This document shows positions 54,281 to 64,000 of a DNA stretch of 64,000 nucleotides, one piece after another (position 1 is the stretch's first letter; each line of letters opens with the position of its first letter). Location of the stretch: assembly GCA_947561585.1 (NCBI GenBank), contig CANNZV010002348.1, positions 1-64,000 on the forward strand, in the 5' to 3' direction. This stretch comes from Caprella mutica (lineage: Eukaryota > Arthropoda > Malacostraca > Amphipoda > Caprellidae). The notes below the pieces were generated by a model, which was not told where the DNA came from, did no database searches, and saw only the letters and a program-made list of their open reading frames with translations. Position numbers and translations under genes: made by a program.

Positions 54281-56379
54281 GAGACCGGATTTCCAGTCGT
54301 TAAAAACTAGTCAAAATAGCACTATTAAGATGGTCATTATAGCAAGATAAAATAGCAGTAATAGTCGTATAAAAAAACTATCAAGTACTAACAACGAGCA
54401 AAATAGTTCTTTAAGCTAGCAAAATAGTTGTAAAAACAAGCAAAATAGCAGTATAAACAAGCAAGTTATAGCTATAAGTAAGTTGTTTTCTATGAAGAAA
54501 GAAGAAAATGTTTAATGGTACACTAACTTAAAAATATCGCTGTTTCTTGTTTCAATCTGCATAAATTAAATTACAGACATTTTCTTCTATTTTTCATTTT
54601 TGTATGTATTTTTGACCGTTGAATAGGATGATAAAAATTACCTTCTTTTTCTAGTTTTCCATAATGATTATAGTGAGTTAATACATAATAGCAGTATGAC
54701 TCATAATTTTCGCTTAATGATATTACCCATTTCTGGTAAACAAAATGCAATAATTGGTGGTGAAGAACCAAAGAAATGCATTGATTTATTTCTCCAATAT
54801 GCGACAGTTGTTCTTACGCATAGAGTTTTGATTTTTAAATATGAGTGAACATAAGTTGATTATTAATATTATTTAATTATTAAGATTGACATTTTCTATT
54901 AGGTTGCTTTCATGAAATAATCAAAACACGACTTTCAAGTTCCGCTCTTCTAGTTTCTTGATTGAGTCCGGCAGTGTTGAAAAGTTGGCAGATATGTAGA
55001 TGAGATTGTTCCTGAGCAATTCATCATCTAATAGTTGTTGCGACACTTTAATTGTTGAGGCATCTTCGGGATCAAGTAAACCAACTATGGTTTTAATGAT
55101 GTCGAAATGCTTAGCGTAGTACAGAGCTGGGTCGAGCCAAGTCCCCCACCTAGTGAGTACTGGTTGTGGTGGGAGTGCTAAGTTGGGAGCAGTGTGTTAG
55201 AACAAATCCACTCTTGACGGAGCCTTAAGAAAAATTTTCTTCACATTCGCAATTAATTTGTCAACATTAGGGAAGTTGAGTCTGATCTCTTCTGCAATTC
55301 GGTGCAATCCATGACACACGCAGGTTAAATGAATCATATTAGGATATTGTATTTGAAGCGATCTGGCAGCACATTTCATGTATAAAGCTGCATCAGTTAC
55401 AAGTAACAAAACGTTATCAAATAGTATTCCATCGGGCCACAGTAAAGCTAGTGAGGTTGTAAGGAATTGAGCAATTGAAGTGCTATTTGTTTTGTCTAGT
55501 TGTTGAGTATTTAACAAATAAATCTTCGATGCTTCCCCAGCTTCCAGTGTTCCTATAATTATGTTGGCAATGTGTCGACCAGTGACGTCCGTTGATTCGT
55601 CGATGCTCACCCAAATTTTATTGTTGCCTGCATGAGTTCTAATCTTGTTCATCGCGGTGTTATAGTGAACATCTACATAATTCTTTCTGAGAGTCGACTC
55701 GTCTGGCACGACATTTCCCGTGTATTTTTCAAGGAAACTTTTAAAGGATTTGTTCTCCAATTTCGAGAGAGGAATATTAGCAGTAACTAGAGCCTCACAT
55801 AAATCTAAATTAAATTGCTTCCTATCTGCATTAGCTGGTTCCACATTGCCCTGATCGTCGTTTACTAAAGGCAATCCGTCACCTTGCAAGTTACTCCTAT
55901 GCTTAGGTGTTTTCAGATGAGCAACGATGTTAGATTTTCTACTGTAGCTCATTTCCTTGTCACATGCAATACACTTCAATTTTTCACCATCACCTGATAA
56001 TACATCACTCCCAAATTCGTTTACTAATTTGGCAACAACCTCACGTTTAGTAGACTTCACTTTAGGCATGTTTGTAGGCTCTATATCTAGCTGGTAGCAC
56101 TAAATGACTTGCTTCATTCAAATTGTCTCCAATAGTGTTGCCATACAGTGTTGCCAAATGTCACTATAGTTAAATGCAGCTTTTATAGTCATTATCGTTA
56201 AATGCTACTGTTTAATAGTCATTATAGTTAACTGCTATTGTTTTCTAGTCATTATAGTTAAATCCTATTTTGCATGGTTAAATGCTATTTTGCATGGTTA
56301 AATGCTATTTTGCTGTTAATGCTATTTGTTTCTAGTCGTTATAGCATTTAAAGAATAAATGCTGGAAATCCGGTCTCTA
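54279..56379. mobile_element. hAT transposon, 2.1 kb, exact TIRs and 8-bp duplication
   Basis: The 18-bp ends TAGAGACCGGATTTCCAG and CTGGAAATCCGGTCTCTA are perfect inverted repeats. The 8-bp ATAATTAC flanks both sides (54271-54278 and 56380-56387). Subterminal words recur in opposite orientation at the two ends (GCAAAATAG at 54400-54460, GCTATTTTGC at 56280-56320). It contains a single gene on the minus strand. Confidence 0.92.
54921..56069 (-). pseudogene. hAT-family transposase with one nonsense codon
   Basis: The frame starts at 56069 (MPKVKSTKREVVAKL). It is open to a TAA at 55197-55199, then continues in the same frame (HTAPNLALPPQPVLTRWGTW...KKLEERNLKVVF) to a TGA at 54921. The expected codon is glutamine, so a single C-to-T change would explain the stop. 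Residues 30-62 form a BED-like zinc finger (CIACDKEM...HLKTPKH). The catalytic region has VSIDESTDVTGRHIA (first Asp) and LLVTDAALYMKCAARSL with CVCHGLHRIAEE (second Asp and CxxH). No long C-terminal hAT dimerisation domain is present, so this belongs to a short subgroup of about 380 residues. It sits inside intact ends and would act on them. A non-stop copy elsewhere may mobilise it. Confidence 0.85.
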
Positions 56380-56394
56380 ATAATTACACTTGGT

Positions 56395-57160
56395 GGAAGT
56401 TTCTTCATTTACAGGGAGCTAATTTTCTTTTCAGCAAAATAAGTGGTTGGTACAAGGCACTTTTACCTCCCAATAGATTGATAATTACAAATGAAATTGA
56501 TACATATACCTATTATTTTATTTGTATGATTATTTCATTTATTATTGAAAAGGACAGTACTTTCATTGTACTCGTCATTGAATGGTTTGCTAAATAAAAT
56601 TAATCCAAATTTGTGTTAATTGATGATTCAACAACATCCTCAAAGTGCTAAAATCCACCAAATAGAAAATACAGAATAATAATAAGCATCTTAAATGTCA
56701 TCAGTAATTACCATGCAAATAATAAAATAACTTTTTTGAAGGCAGTTACTCACAATATGAAGTTTGGACTAAATTTCTTTAATTTTCGAATCTCAAATCT
56801 GAAATATTGTTACCTAGAGTTTGAAACTTTTAACATAATTTGTTACTCTTTCTTTGTTTTACAATTGACATTGAAATAATAAATCAATTGTTTGACTGCC
56901 AACAGAGAGAACGGTTAACACAGTGTTACAGTTAGTCTTGTTTCAGTGATTTTATAGTATTTTTAACACTTCATTTTCTATAATATAGCAATGTTAGTTC
57001 ATAGTTTGTTTTACTATACTGTCTACATAAGCATTTGAATTATTATATTTTGGTTTAAATTTTTTTTTTTTTATATATTTGCGATAATAACCAGCTCCGT
57101 AAAAAATATATTATACTAAAAAAATGTATTTACTAGTTTAATTTTTAATTTTCAAAAAAT
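56395..57160. other. Non-coding, nothing recognised
   Basis: AT-rich with no supported gene or repeat. Confidence 0.4.
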
Positions 57161-57164
57161 TAAA

Positions 57165-57245
57165 ATTATATTATAAATTATATCTCTTTTATTTTCAATC
57201 GGCGACTAATTGTCCGGGGATGAATTGTGCGGACATACTAGAAAA
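57165..57245. mobile_element. Half copy of the 54102 palindromic element
   Basis: TATATCTCTTTTATTTTCAA then TCGGCGACTAATTGTCCGGG match one arm and the repeat centre of 54102-54280. The other arm is missing. Confidence 0.6.
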
Positions 57246-57591
57246 CTCATGAGAGTTTCCAATCCGTATCAAAACCTCCCTTTTATCTCGTCCTATATGG
57301 GTTATTCTCTGTTCAACTCCCTTTCAACGTGACAGGTGTGATGTGTCAGGTAATTCATTCCTAACTTTCAAGTCTACTACATGTTCTCATCGCACATTGT
57401 GGTGGAGAGGAAGAATTTGTTATCAGTTAAGATAAGAAGAAGAGTAACCAGACTCTCAGTGCATCACCGTGTACAATCACATCCAAATATAAATAACCTG
57501 AGGTACCTAATGGTGGTGATGGTGAAATTAGAAATATTCAAATTGTCAGCCCAAAGATTAGTTATTCTTTGTTTCTCTTTCTTTCGTTTAA

Positions 57592-57750
57592 TGCAGACTG
57601 TGCAGATGTTGTGATAATGGGAGTAAAGATAACGAAAGAGATGTGATGTCACAGGAGCTTCTTACCTCATTGGGTACTTGTGTGGAGCGTCTCTCTGTGA
57701 ATTATGAACTGCTTAATGCAAGTATAACCATTATCATAAATAAACATTGA
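57592..57750 (+). pseudogene. Probable retrotransposon ORF1 fragment (end of PHD-like finger)
   Basis: The frame reads CRLCRCCDNGSKDNERDVMS then QELLTSLGTCVERLSVNYEL with LNA, followed by a stop. The RCxCC start resembles the last cysteine pair of a PHD finger, and the helical stretch resembles the coiled segment after it. This would complement the PHD fragment at 30046-30231 as parts of one family. Reading is by resemblance only. Confidence 0.35.
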
Positions 57751-57754
57751 TAGC

Positions 57755-58205
57755 ACTGACCAGCATGATTTTTAACTTTGGGTTAGTATAAGAAGTTTCT
57801 AGAAATATTATTTATGTTGATTTTAGAAAAGTTATCCATTTTGCTGAATCAGGTCAGGGTTTTGTCGTACAACATTCTTTAAAGTTTTAAATACATTTGT
57901 TAATACGGATGGTATATGTGGCACTACTTTTGTTGATGTGTATTGGAGTTAGCGCTAAAATAGTCTAGTTTGGCAGTACCTTCAATTGGAAGGTTGAATA
58001 GAGTCTAAACCAACACAAAAGTAATATATTCACGAGAATATTAGGTCTACAAAAGCTAAGACTGTTCATGTTTAGTGGTAGAGTCAAAGCCAGAAAAGGA
58101 AAATTGGAAACTAAAATTGATTTACAGAAAGTAGATATAAGATGGCTAAGCAAACACCCTCACATTAGAAACAATATCATTATGTGAGGTTCATAAAAAA
58201 AGAGG
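57755..58205. other. Non-coding, nothing recognised
   Basis: No gene is supported. The minus-strand frame at 57965-58153 has no domain. Confidence 0.35.
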
Positions 58206-58210
58206 AAGAG

Positions 58211-58516
58211 GAGAGGAGTCTCTCACACTCCTCTCATTTATAGATGAGAGGAGTCTCTCACACTCCTCTCATTTATAGAAGAGAGGAGTCTCTCACACTC
58301 CTCTCATTTATAGAAGAGAGGAGTCTCTCACACTCCTCTCATTTATAGTAGAGAGGAGTCTCTCACACTCCTCTCATTTATAGAAGAGAGGAGTCTCTCA
58401 CACTCCTCTCATTTATAGAAGAGAGGAGTCTCTCACACTCCTCTCATTTATAGATGAGAGGAGTCTCTCACACTCCTCTCATTTATAGAAGAGAGGAGTC
58501 TCTCATACTCCTCTCA
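58211..58516. repeat. Tandem array, 35-bp hairpin unit, nine copies
   Basis: Each unit contains GAGAGGAGT, CTCTCAC, ACTCCTCTC, so every repeat can fold into a 9-bp stem. Copies are nearly identical (ATTTATAGAAGA or ATTTATAGATGA linkers). Confidence 0.95.
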
Positions 58517-58519
58517 GGC

Positions 58520-60010
58520 ATCACATTAACATGTGTTTATTTTCATTTCTAATGTATAAAATTTGTCAAAATTTATTCAATGCACGATATAGTAACGGTT
58601 AACCACATTTCCAAGAAATAAAACACCTCCTATAATAATTCAGGACTTGGCATCTCAATAATACGAATTGGCAACTCACTTTTCCCTCTGTAAAACCTTA
58701 ACTATCAGAACACAACAATAATCCAATAAGGTCATTCGACTAAAACCACTCCCCTCGTCTAAAGCTCACAAGAGTTGGATAAAACCCGAAATTGTTCTGC
58801 TAAACCCACAGCCGTCTTTTTAAACCTGAAAAAATTCGCCTAAGCCTTTAATTTTTCTAAGAAACCTCCAATTGTCAGAAGTACAACAAAGATACGTAAA
58901 TAGGAAACATTGCTGAAGACACTCTGTCGATTTGACTGCCTGGCTAATGTTTATACTTCTAACAACAAAAAAGATAAGCAAATAATTAGACTATAAGTAC
59001 ATGAAATTAATTAAGCTAGTGATTACAACATAATTGTCATATTTTGAGTATTTATTATAAGCTAGTGACACGTATATGAGATTTTCTGGATTTTTCTCCA
59101 ATTTCAATAGCGTACAAATTGGACATGCTTGGGAATATCTTTTACGGAATCAGCTCCCAAAATACACGAAGTATTACCTATGAACCCATATACCTCTTGG
59201 CAAAATTTAAAACATGGCTCAGTTCAATGATAACTTCAACCCCATGAACGTGCATCTCAAATACTGCCTTACACACGACTATATGAAATGAAATCCTTAA
59301 AGGAGGGGTGCGGGTAAAATCAAACCTTTCTCAATATGTAGTTTAAAGGAATCAGCATATTTAATTATGTATGATTACATACTTTGTATATCTAATTAAT
59401 ACTAATTTAAGAAAAGAAAATTTAATTTATTCTCAAAAAACGCCATCTAGTGACAAATATCACAAGCTTTGCACGAGTCATTGACGCCATCTTGTTGTAT
59501 TCCACAAACGTTCTGCAAAAAACTTTAGTATATATGCGAGTAATATTATTAATTATAACTCTAGAAATACTTTATTTGTTAGTTTAATTCCGAAGATAAA
59601 CAGACAATCTACAAACGTTCATGAAGATTGTTCTGGAACGTTCTGGAAATAATGTAAGCAGCGCCATCTATCAGATGATCGCATAAGCTTATGCTAACTA
59701 ATGTCCATTTTCTCTGAAAATACTGTGATTTGGGACGAAATATTTTATATCCGTTAATAATCAATGTTTATTTATCACATTATGATAAAATATTCGATAT
59801 GAAAATTAGACACACCCCCTCCCCCCTAAATATACCTGTGATTTACATTGTAACGCGAGGTGTTTGAAAGTGTGGGGGTAACTGAACTAGTTGGTGACGT
59901 CAAATATTATTGTCGTCTGCAGTTTAGAATACTCTACAAGTTACTGTTCCTTGGTTAAAATAGCAAACATTTAACCTCTAAACCTAGGAACAACTTATCA
60001 TTTTTCTGCA
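58520..60010. other. Non-coding stretch with scattered CGCCATCT words
   Basis: CGCCATCTAGTGAC (59441), GACGCCATCTTG (59484) and GCGCCATCTATCAG (59661) recur within 230 bp. Otherwise no gene or repeat is supported. Confidence 0.4.
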
Positions 60011-60011
60011 G

Positions 60012-60061
60012 TGCTGAACTGCCCCAGAATCTCCCTTTTGATCATCAATTTGAGGCTGAAG
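60012..60061 (+). other. Candidate micro-exon, unknown gene
   Basis: An acceptor (TTATCATTTTTCTGCAG) and a donor (GAAG|GTAGTT) enclose 50 bp, open as AELPQNLPFDHQFEAE. No partner exons were found. It could be chance. Confidence 0.25.
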
Positions 60062-60064
60062 GTA

Positions 60065-61065
60065 GTTGTTTAATTTCATTTCTCGCTCAGTTACTGCATT
60101 TGTTATCTCTCTACAAATTCTTGGAGGAGATAAGAGACTCTATCGCACTCAGTCGGTACTGTACAGAAAGTGCTATCTGCTCATAAAGTCACCTCTGTCA
60201 TGTTGGTAAGAATGACACTAAGGATGCTCTAACTTGTTGTTGTAACTAGTAAATCCTGATGGTAGTGACTAGCACCCCCCCCCCCTAAATTGGTGATATA
60301 AATGTTCCTCTGGCACTGCTTCGTGTAATGGAGATAATCACATTGAATCCCACCGGAAGTAACTGACTGGGTTGCTTTAACTCCCTCGTAACCCGAAAAT
60401 CTTTTCCTCAACTGTCTACACTCTTAGCTTCTTTATTATCTTTAGTGAAAATATTACGAAAGATGTATGTGTGAAATTTGTCTCTAAAAGTGCCGTAAGT
60501 TCAGGTGAGTGCCGTGAAATGAAGCACAGGTAATTAACGTACGCAGGTGAGGAGGTATACCTACTTCCGTAAACCTATTCGCAAAATAGAGAACATCGAG
60601 TGACTTCATTTACGGGGAATGTTTCACTGTTTTCTTACGAGGTTCTAGACAAGTCTTATCACAGCAATGAACTCTTATCTCTTATCTAACCACCGACTGT
60701 TAATTCTAAAGTCTCGTTGCAGTAGAGTGTTCATGGGAGTGTTATGTGCAACAGGTTATAGTGAATATACAAGGAATAACTGCATGTAAGTACCTAAAGA
60801 CATGAACATCACTTCAAATTCTATGTTATTAGTTTGAAGAAAACAAGTGTACGAAGACTGCGAGTGTCTTCCACACTCTAGCAGAGCTTCTTAACACTTT
60901 CACCGCATCTCGAGATATGGCGGTAATGTCGTACCTGAATCTTTGTTTTGTTTGTTTATATGTACAGGTTTCTTTTACATATTTTTCTGATATTTCTAGT
61001 CATAAATATGTAGAATATTTTAACAAATTAAATATTGTAATTTTTATTCCTTACTATTCCTTACT
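60065..61065. other. Non-coding, nothing recognised
   Basis: Higher GC than average, including a C run at 60275, but no supported gene. The 60-codon minus-strand frame at 60229-60411 has no domain. Confidence 0.35.
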
Positions 61066-61074
61066 AATTCCTTA

Positions 61075-63773
61075 CTAATTACTACCAAATTATAGCGAAT
61101 TGCTACCAAATTATAGCGAATTGCTACCAAACTATAGCGAATCACTACCAAATTATAGCAAATTGCTACCAAATTATAGCGAATTGCTACCAAATTATAG
61201 CGAATTGCTACCAAATTATAGCGAATTGCTACCAAATTATAGCGAATTGCTACCAAATTATAGCGAATTACTACCAAATTATAGCAAATTGCTACCAAAT
61301 TATAGCGAATTGCTACCAAATTATAGCGAATTACTACCAAATTATAGCGAATTGCTACCAAATTATAGCGAATTGCTACCAAATTATAGCGAATTGCTAC
61401 CAAATTATAGCGAATTGCTACCAAATTATAGCGAATTGCTACCAAATTATAGCGAATCACTACCAAATTATAGCGAATTGCTACCAAATTATAGCGAATT
61501 GCTACCAAATTATAGCGAATTGCTACCAAATTATAGCGAATCACTACCAAATTATAGCGAATCACTACCAAATTATAGCGAATTGCTACCAAATTATAGC
61601 GAATTGCTACCAAATTATAGCGAATTGCTACCAAATTATAGCGAATTGCTACCAAATTATAGCGAATTGCTACCAAATTATAGCGAATTGCTACCAAATT
61701 ATAGCGAATTGCTACCAAATTATAGCGAATTGCTACCAAATTATAGCGAATCACTACCAAATTATAGCGAATTGCTACCAAATTATAGCGAATCACTACC
61801 AAATTATAGCGAATCACTACCAAATTATAGCGAATTGCTACCAAATTATAGCAAATTGCTACCAAATTATAGCGAATTGCTACCAAATTATAGCGAATTG
61901 CTACCAAATTATAGCGAATTGCTACCAAATTATAGCGAATCACTACCAAATTATAGCGAATTGCTACCAAATTATAGCGAATTGCTACCAAGTTATAGCA
62001 AATTGCTACCAAATTATAGCGAATTGCTACCAAATTATAGCGAATTGCTACCAAATTATAGCGAATTGCTACCAAATTATAGCGAATTGCTACCAAATTA
62101 TAGCGAATCACTACCAAATTATAGCGAATTGCTACCAAATTATAGCGAATTGCTACCAAATTATAGCGAATTGCTACCAAATTATAGCGAATTGCTACCA
62201 AATTATAGCGAATTGCTACCAAATTATAGCGAATCACTACCAAATTATAGCGAATTGCTACCAAATTATAGCGAATTGCTACCAAATTATAGCGAATTGC
62301 TACCAAATTATAGCGAACTGCTACCAAATTATAGCGAATTGCTACCAAATTATAGCGAATTGCTACCAAATTATAGCGAATTGCTACCACATTATAGCGA
62401 ATTGCTACCAAATTATAGCACATTACTACCAAATTATAGCGAATCACTACCAAATTATAGCGAATTGCTACCAAATTATAGCGAATTGCTACCAAATTAT
62501 AGCGAATTGCTACCAAATTATAGCGAATTGCTACCAAATTATAGCGAATTGCTACCAAATTATAGCGAATCACTACCAAATTATAGCGAATTGCTACCAA
62601 ATTATAGCGAATTGCTACCAAATTATAGCGAATTGCTACCAAATTATAGCAAATTGCTACCAAATTATAGCGAATTGCTACCAAATTATAGCGAATCACT
62701 ACCAAATTATAGCGAATTGCTACCAAATTATAGCAAATTGCTACCAAATTATAGCGAATTGCTACCAAATTATAGCGAATTGCTACCAAATTATAGCGAA
62801 TTGCTACCAAATTATAGCGAATTGCTACCAAATTATAGCGAATCACTACCAAATTATAGCGAATCACTACCAAATTATAGCGAATTGCTACCAAATTATA
62901 GCAAATTGCTACCAAATTATAGCGAATTGCTACCAAATTATAACGAATTGCTACCAAATTATAGCGAGTTGCTACCAAATTATAGCGAATCACTACCAAA
63001 TTATAGCGAATTGCTACCAAATTATAGTGAATTGCTACCAAATTATAGCGAATTGCTACCAAATTATAGCGAATCACTACCAAATTATAGCGAATTGCTA
63101 CCAAATTATAGCGAATCACTACCAAATTATAGCGAATCACTACCAAATTATAGCGAATTGCTACCAAATTATAGCGAATTGCTACCAAATTATAGCGAAT
63201 TGCTACCAAGTTATAGCAAATTGCTACCAAATTATAGCGAATTGCTACCAAATTATAGCGAATTGCTACCAAATTATAGCGAATTGCTACCAAATTATAG
63301 CGAATTGCTACCAAATTATAGCGAATTGCTACCAAATTATAGCGAATTGCTACCAAATTATAGCGAATTGCTACCAAATTATAGCGAATTGCTACCAAAT
63401 TATAGCGAATTGCTACCAAATTATAGCGAATTGCTACCAAATTATAGCGAATTGCTACCAAATTATAGCGAATTGCTACCAAATTATAGCGAATTGCTAC
63501 CAAATTATAGCGAATCACTACCAAATTATAGCGAATTGCTACCAAATTATAGCGAATTGCTACCAAATTATACCGAATGGCTACCAAATTATAGCGAATC
63601 ACTACCAAATTATAGCGAATTGCTACCAAATTATAGCGAATTACTACCAAATTATAGCGAATTGCTACCAAATTATAGCGAATCACTACCAAATTATAGC
63701 GAATTGCTACCAAATTATAGCGAATTACTACCAAATTATAGCGAATTGCTACCAAATTATAGCGAATTGCTAC
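61075..63773. repeat. Satellite 4: 21-bp tandem array, about 128 copies
   Basis: The unit contains GCTACCAAATTATAGC plus GAATT. Two main variants (GAATTGCTACC and GAATCACTACC) are interspersed, with GCAAATT, GTTATAG and other rare types. Each unit holds the imperfect palindrome GCTA...TAGC. As 21 is divisible by three, the minus strand stays open for about 900 codons (VAIRYNL repeats) and the plus strand for over 260 (NCYQIIA). These are not credible genes. It begins in CCTTACTAATT-like degenerate units at 61050. Confidence 0.97.
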
Positions 63774-63779
63774 CATTTG

Positions 63780-64000
63780 AATTCATTTCGAAATCTAAGA
63801 AAACAAACAAAATAGCGTCCCATTTTTCACACTGTAACAACGGGTCTAGGACATTTCATCCACGGACATTTCACTCACGGATTGTTTTATTTTGTATTTT
63901 AAAGTGTGCATGGGCTTTATTTCATTTTATTATTCACTATACAGTAATAGTCAGGTGTAAATATATAATATTACTATACAGGGTGTCCCAAAAAACTGAT
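63780..64000. other. Spacer ending in a transposon-end-like word
   Basis: GGACATTTCATCCACGGACA and a second GGACATTTCACTCACGG (63851-63882) form a short imperfect repeat. TATACAGGGTGTCCCAAAAA at 63976 resembles the CAGGGTGTCCC ends common among insect mobile elements and may start an element beyond the window. Confidence 0.4.

Noticed and set aside
32612..58516. CRISPR-like look of regular repeats
   Set aside because: Units are contiguous tandem copies without unique spacers, and the sequence is eukaryotic.
61044..63776. 910-codon open frame (and a 262-codon frame on the other strand)
   Set aside because: Produced by a 21-bp tandem repeat whose length is a multiple of three. No start context, domain or composition argues for a protein.

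Overview
This is an AT-rich, repeat-dense eukaryotic window, almost certainly from an arthropod and probably an insect. The evidence is intron-containing transposase genes with GT-AG sites, pogo/Tigger, hAT, Tnp2-like and MULE-like transposons, non-LTR retrotransposon remnants, and many short inverted-repeat elements. I found no rRNA, tRNA, CRISPR array or complete host gene. The species cannot be named from the sequence. Apart from a few exon-sized pieces of unknown origin, everything recognisable is mobile or tandemly repeated DNA.

Layout. 0-5 kb: two large foldback elements, a small palindromic element, and an uninterrupted 704-codon Tnp2-like transposase (minus strand). 5-16.5 kb: rich in TAGGTAGG-type words. 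It holds four elements that share a GC-hairpin core of about 120-150 bp but have unrelated inverted arms, two tandem arrays, nested TAA-flanked elements, and a 1.7 kb terminal-inverted-repeat (TIR) element. 16.7-17.8 kb: a CpG-rich 50-bp tandem array. 18-24.3 kb: a TA-flanked Tigger-like non-autonomous element, dispersed pieces of a non-LTR retrotransposon, and another TIR element. 24.7-28.1 kb: a pogo/Tigger transposon whose transposase is split over at least five exons. 28-29.5 kb: short hAT-like elements. 30-36.4 kb: two decayed non-LTR retrotransposons, each with a tandem array lying between parts of its coding sequence. Between them sits a TA-flanked foldback element built from a 20-bp repeat. 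37.3-41.2 kb: a TA-flanked pogo-like element with a Psq helix-turn-helix and a PHD-like tail but no DDE core, carrying three nested elements. 42-50 kb: a 170-bp array, coding relics, small palindromic elements and MULE-like relics. 50.2-53.0 kb: three abutting satellites. 54.3-56.4 kb: a young hAT transposon with exact 8-bp target duplications and one nonsense codon in its transposase. 58-64 kb: two more satellites, including 2.7 kb of a 21-bp repeat.

Several parts fit together. Insertions can be ordered from target duplications and from the paired arms of foldbacks. Several elements carry a short motif repeated in or near both ends, and in one case this motif has grown into a tandem array. 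The most unusual structure is the set of four elements with one core and four different pairs of arms (7.3-14.7 kb).
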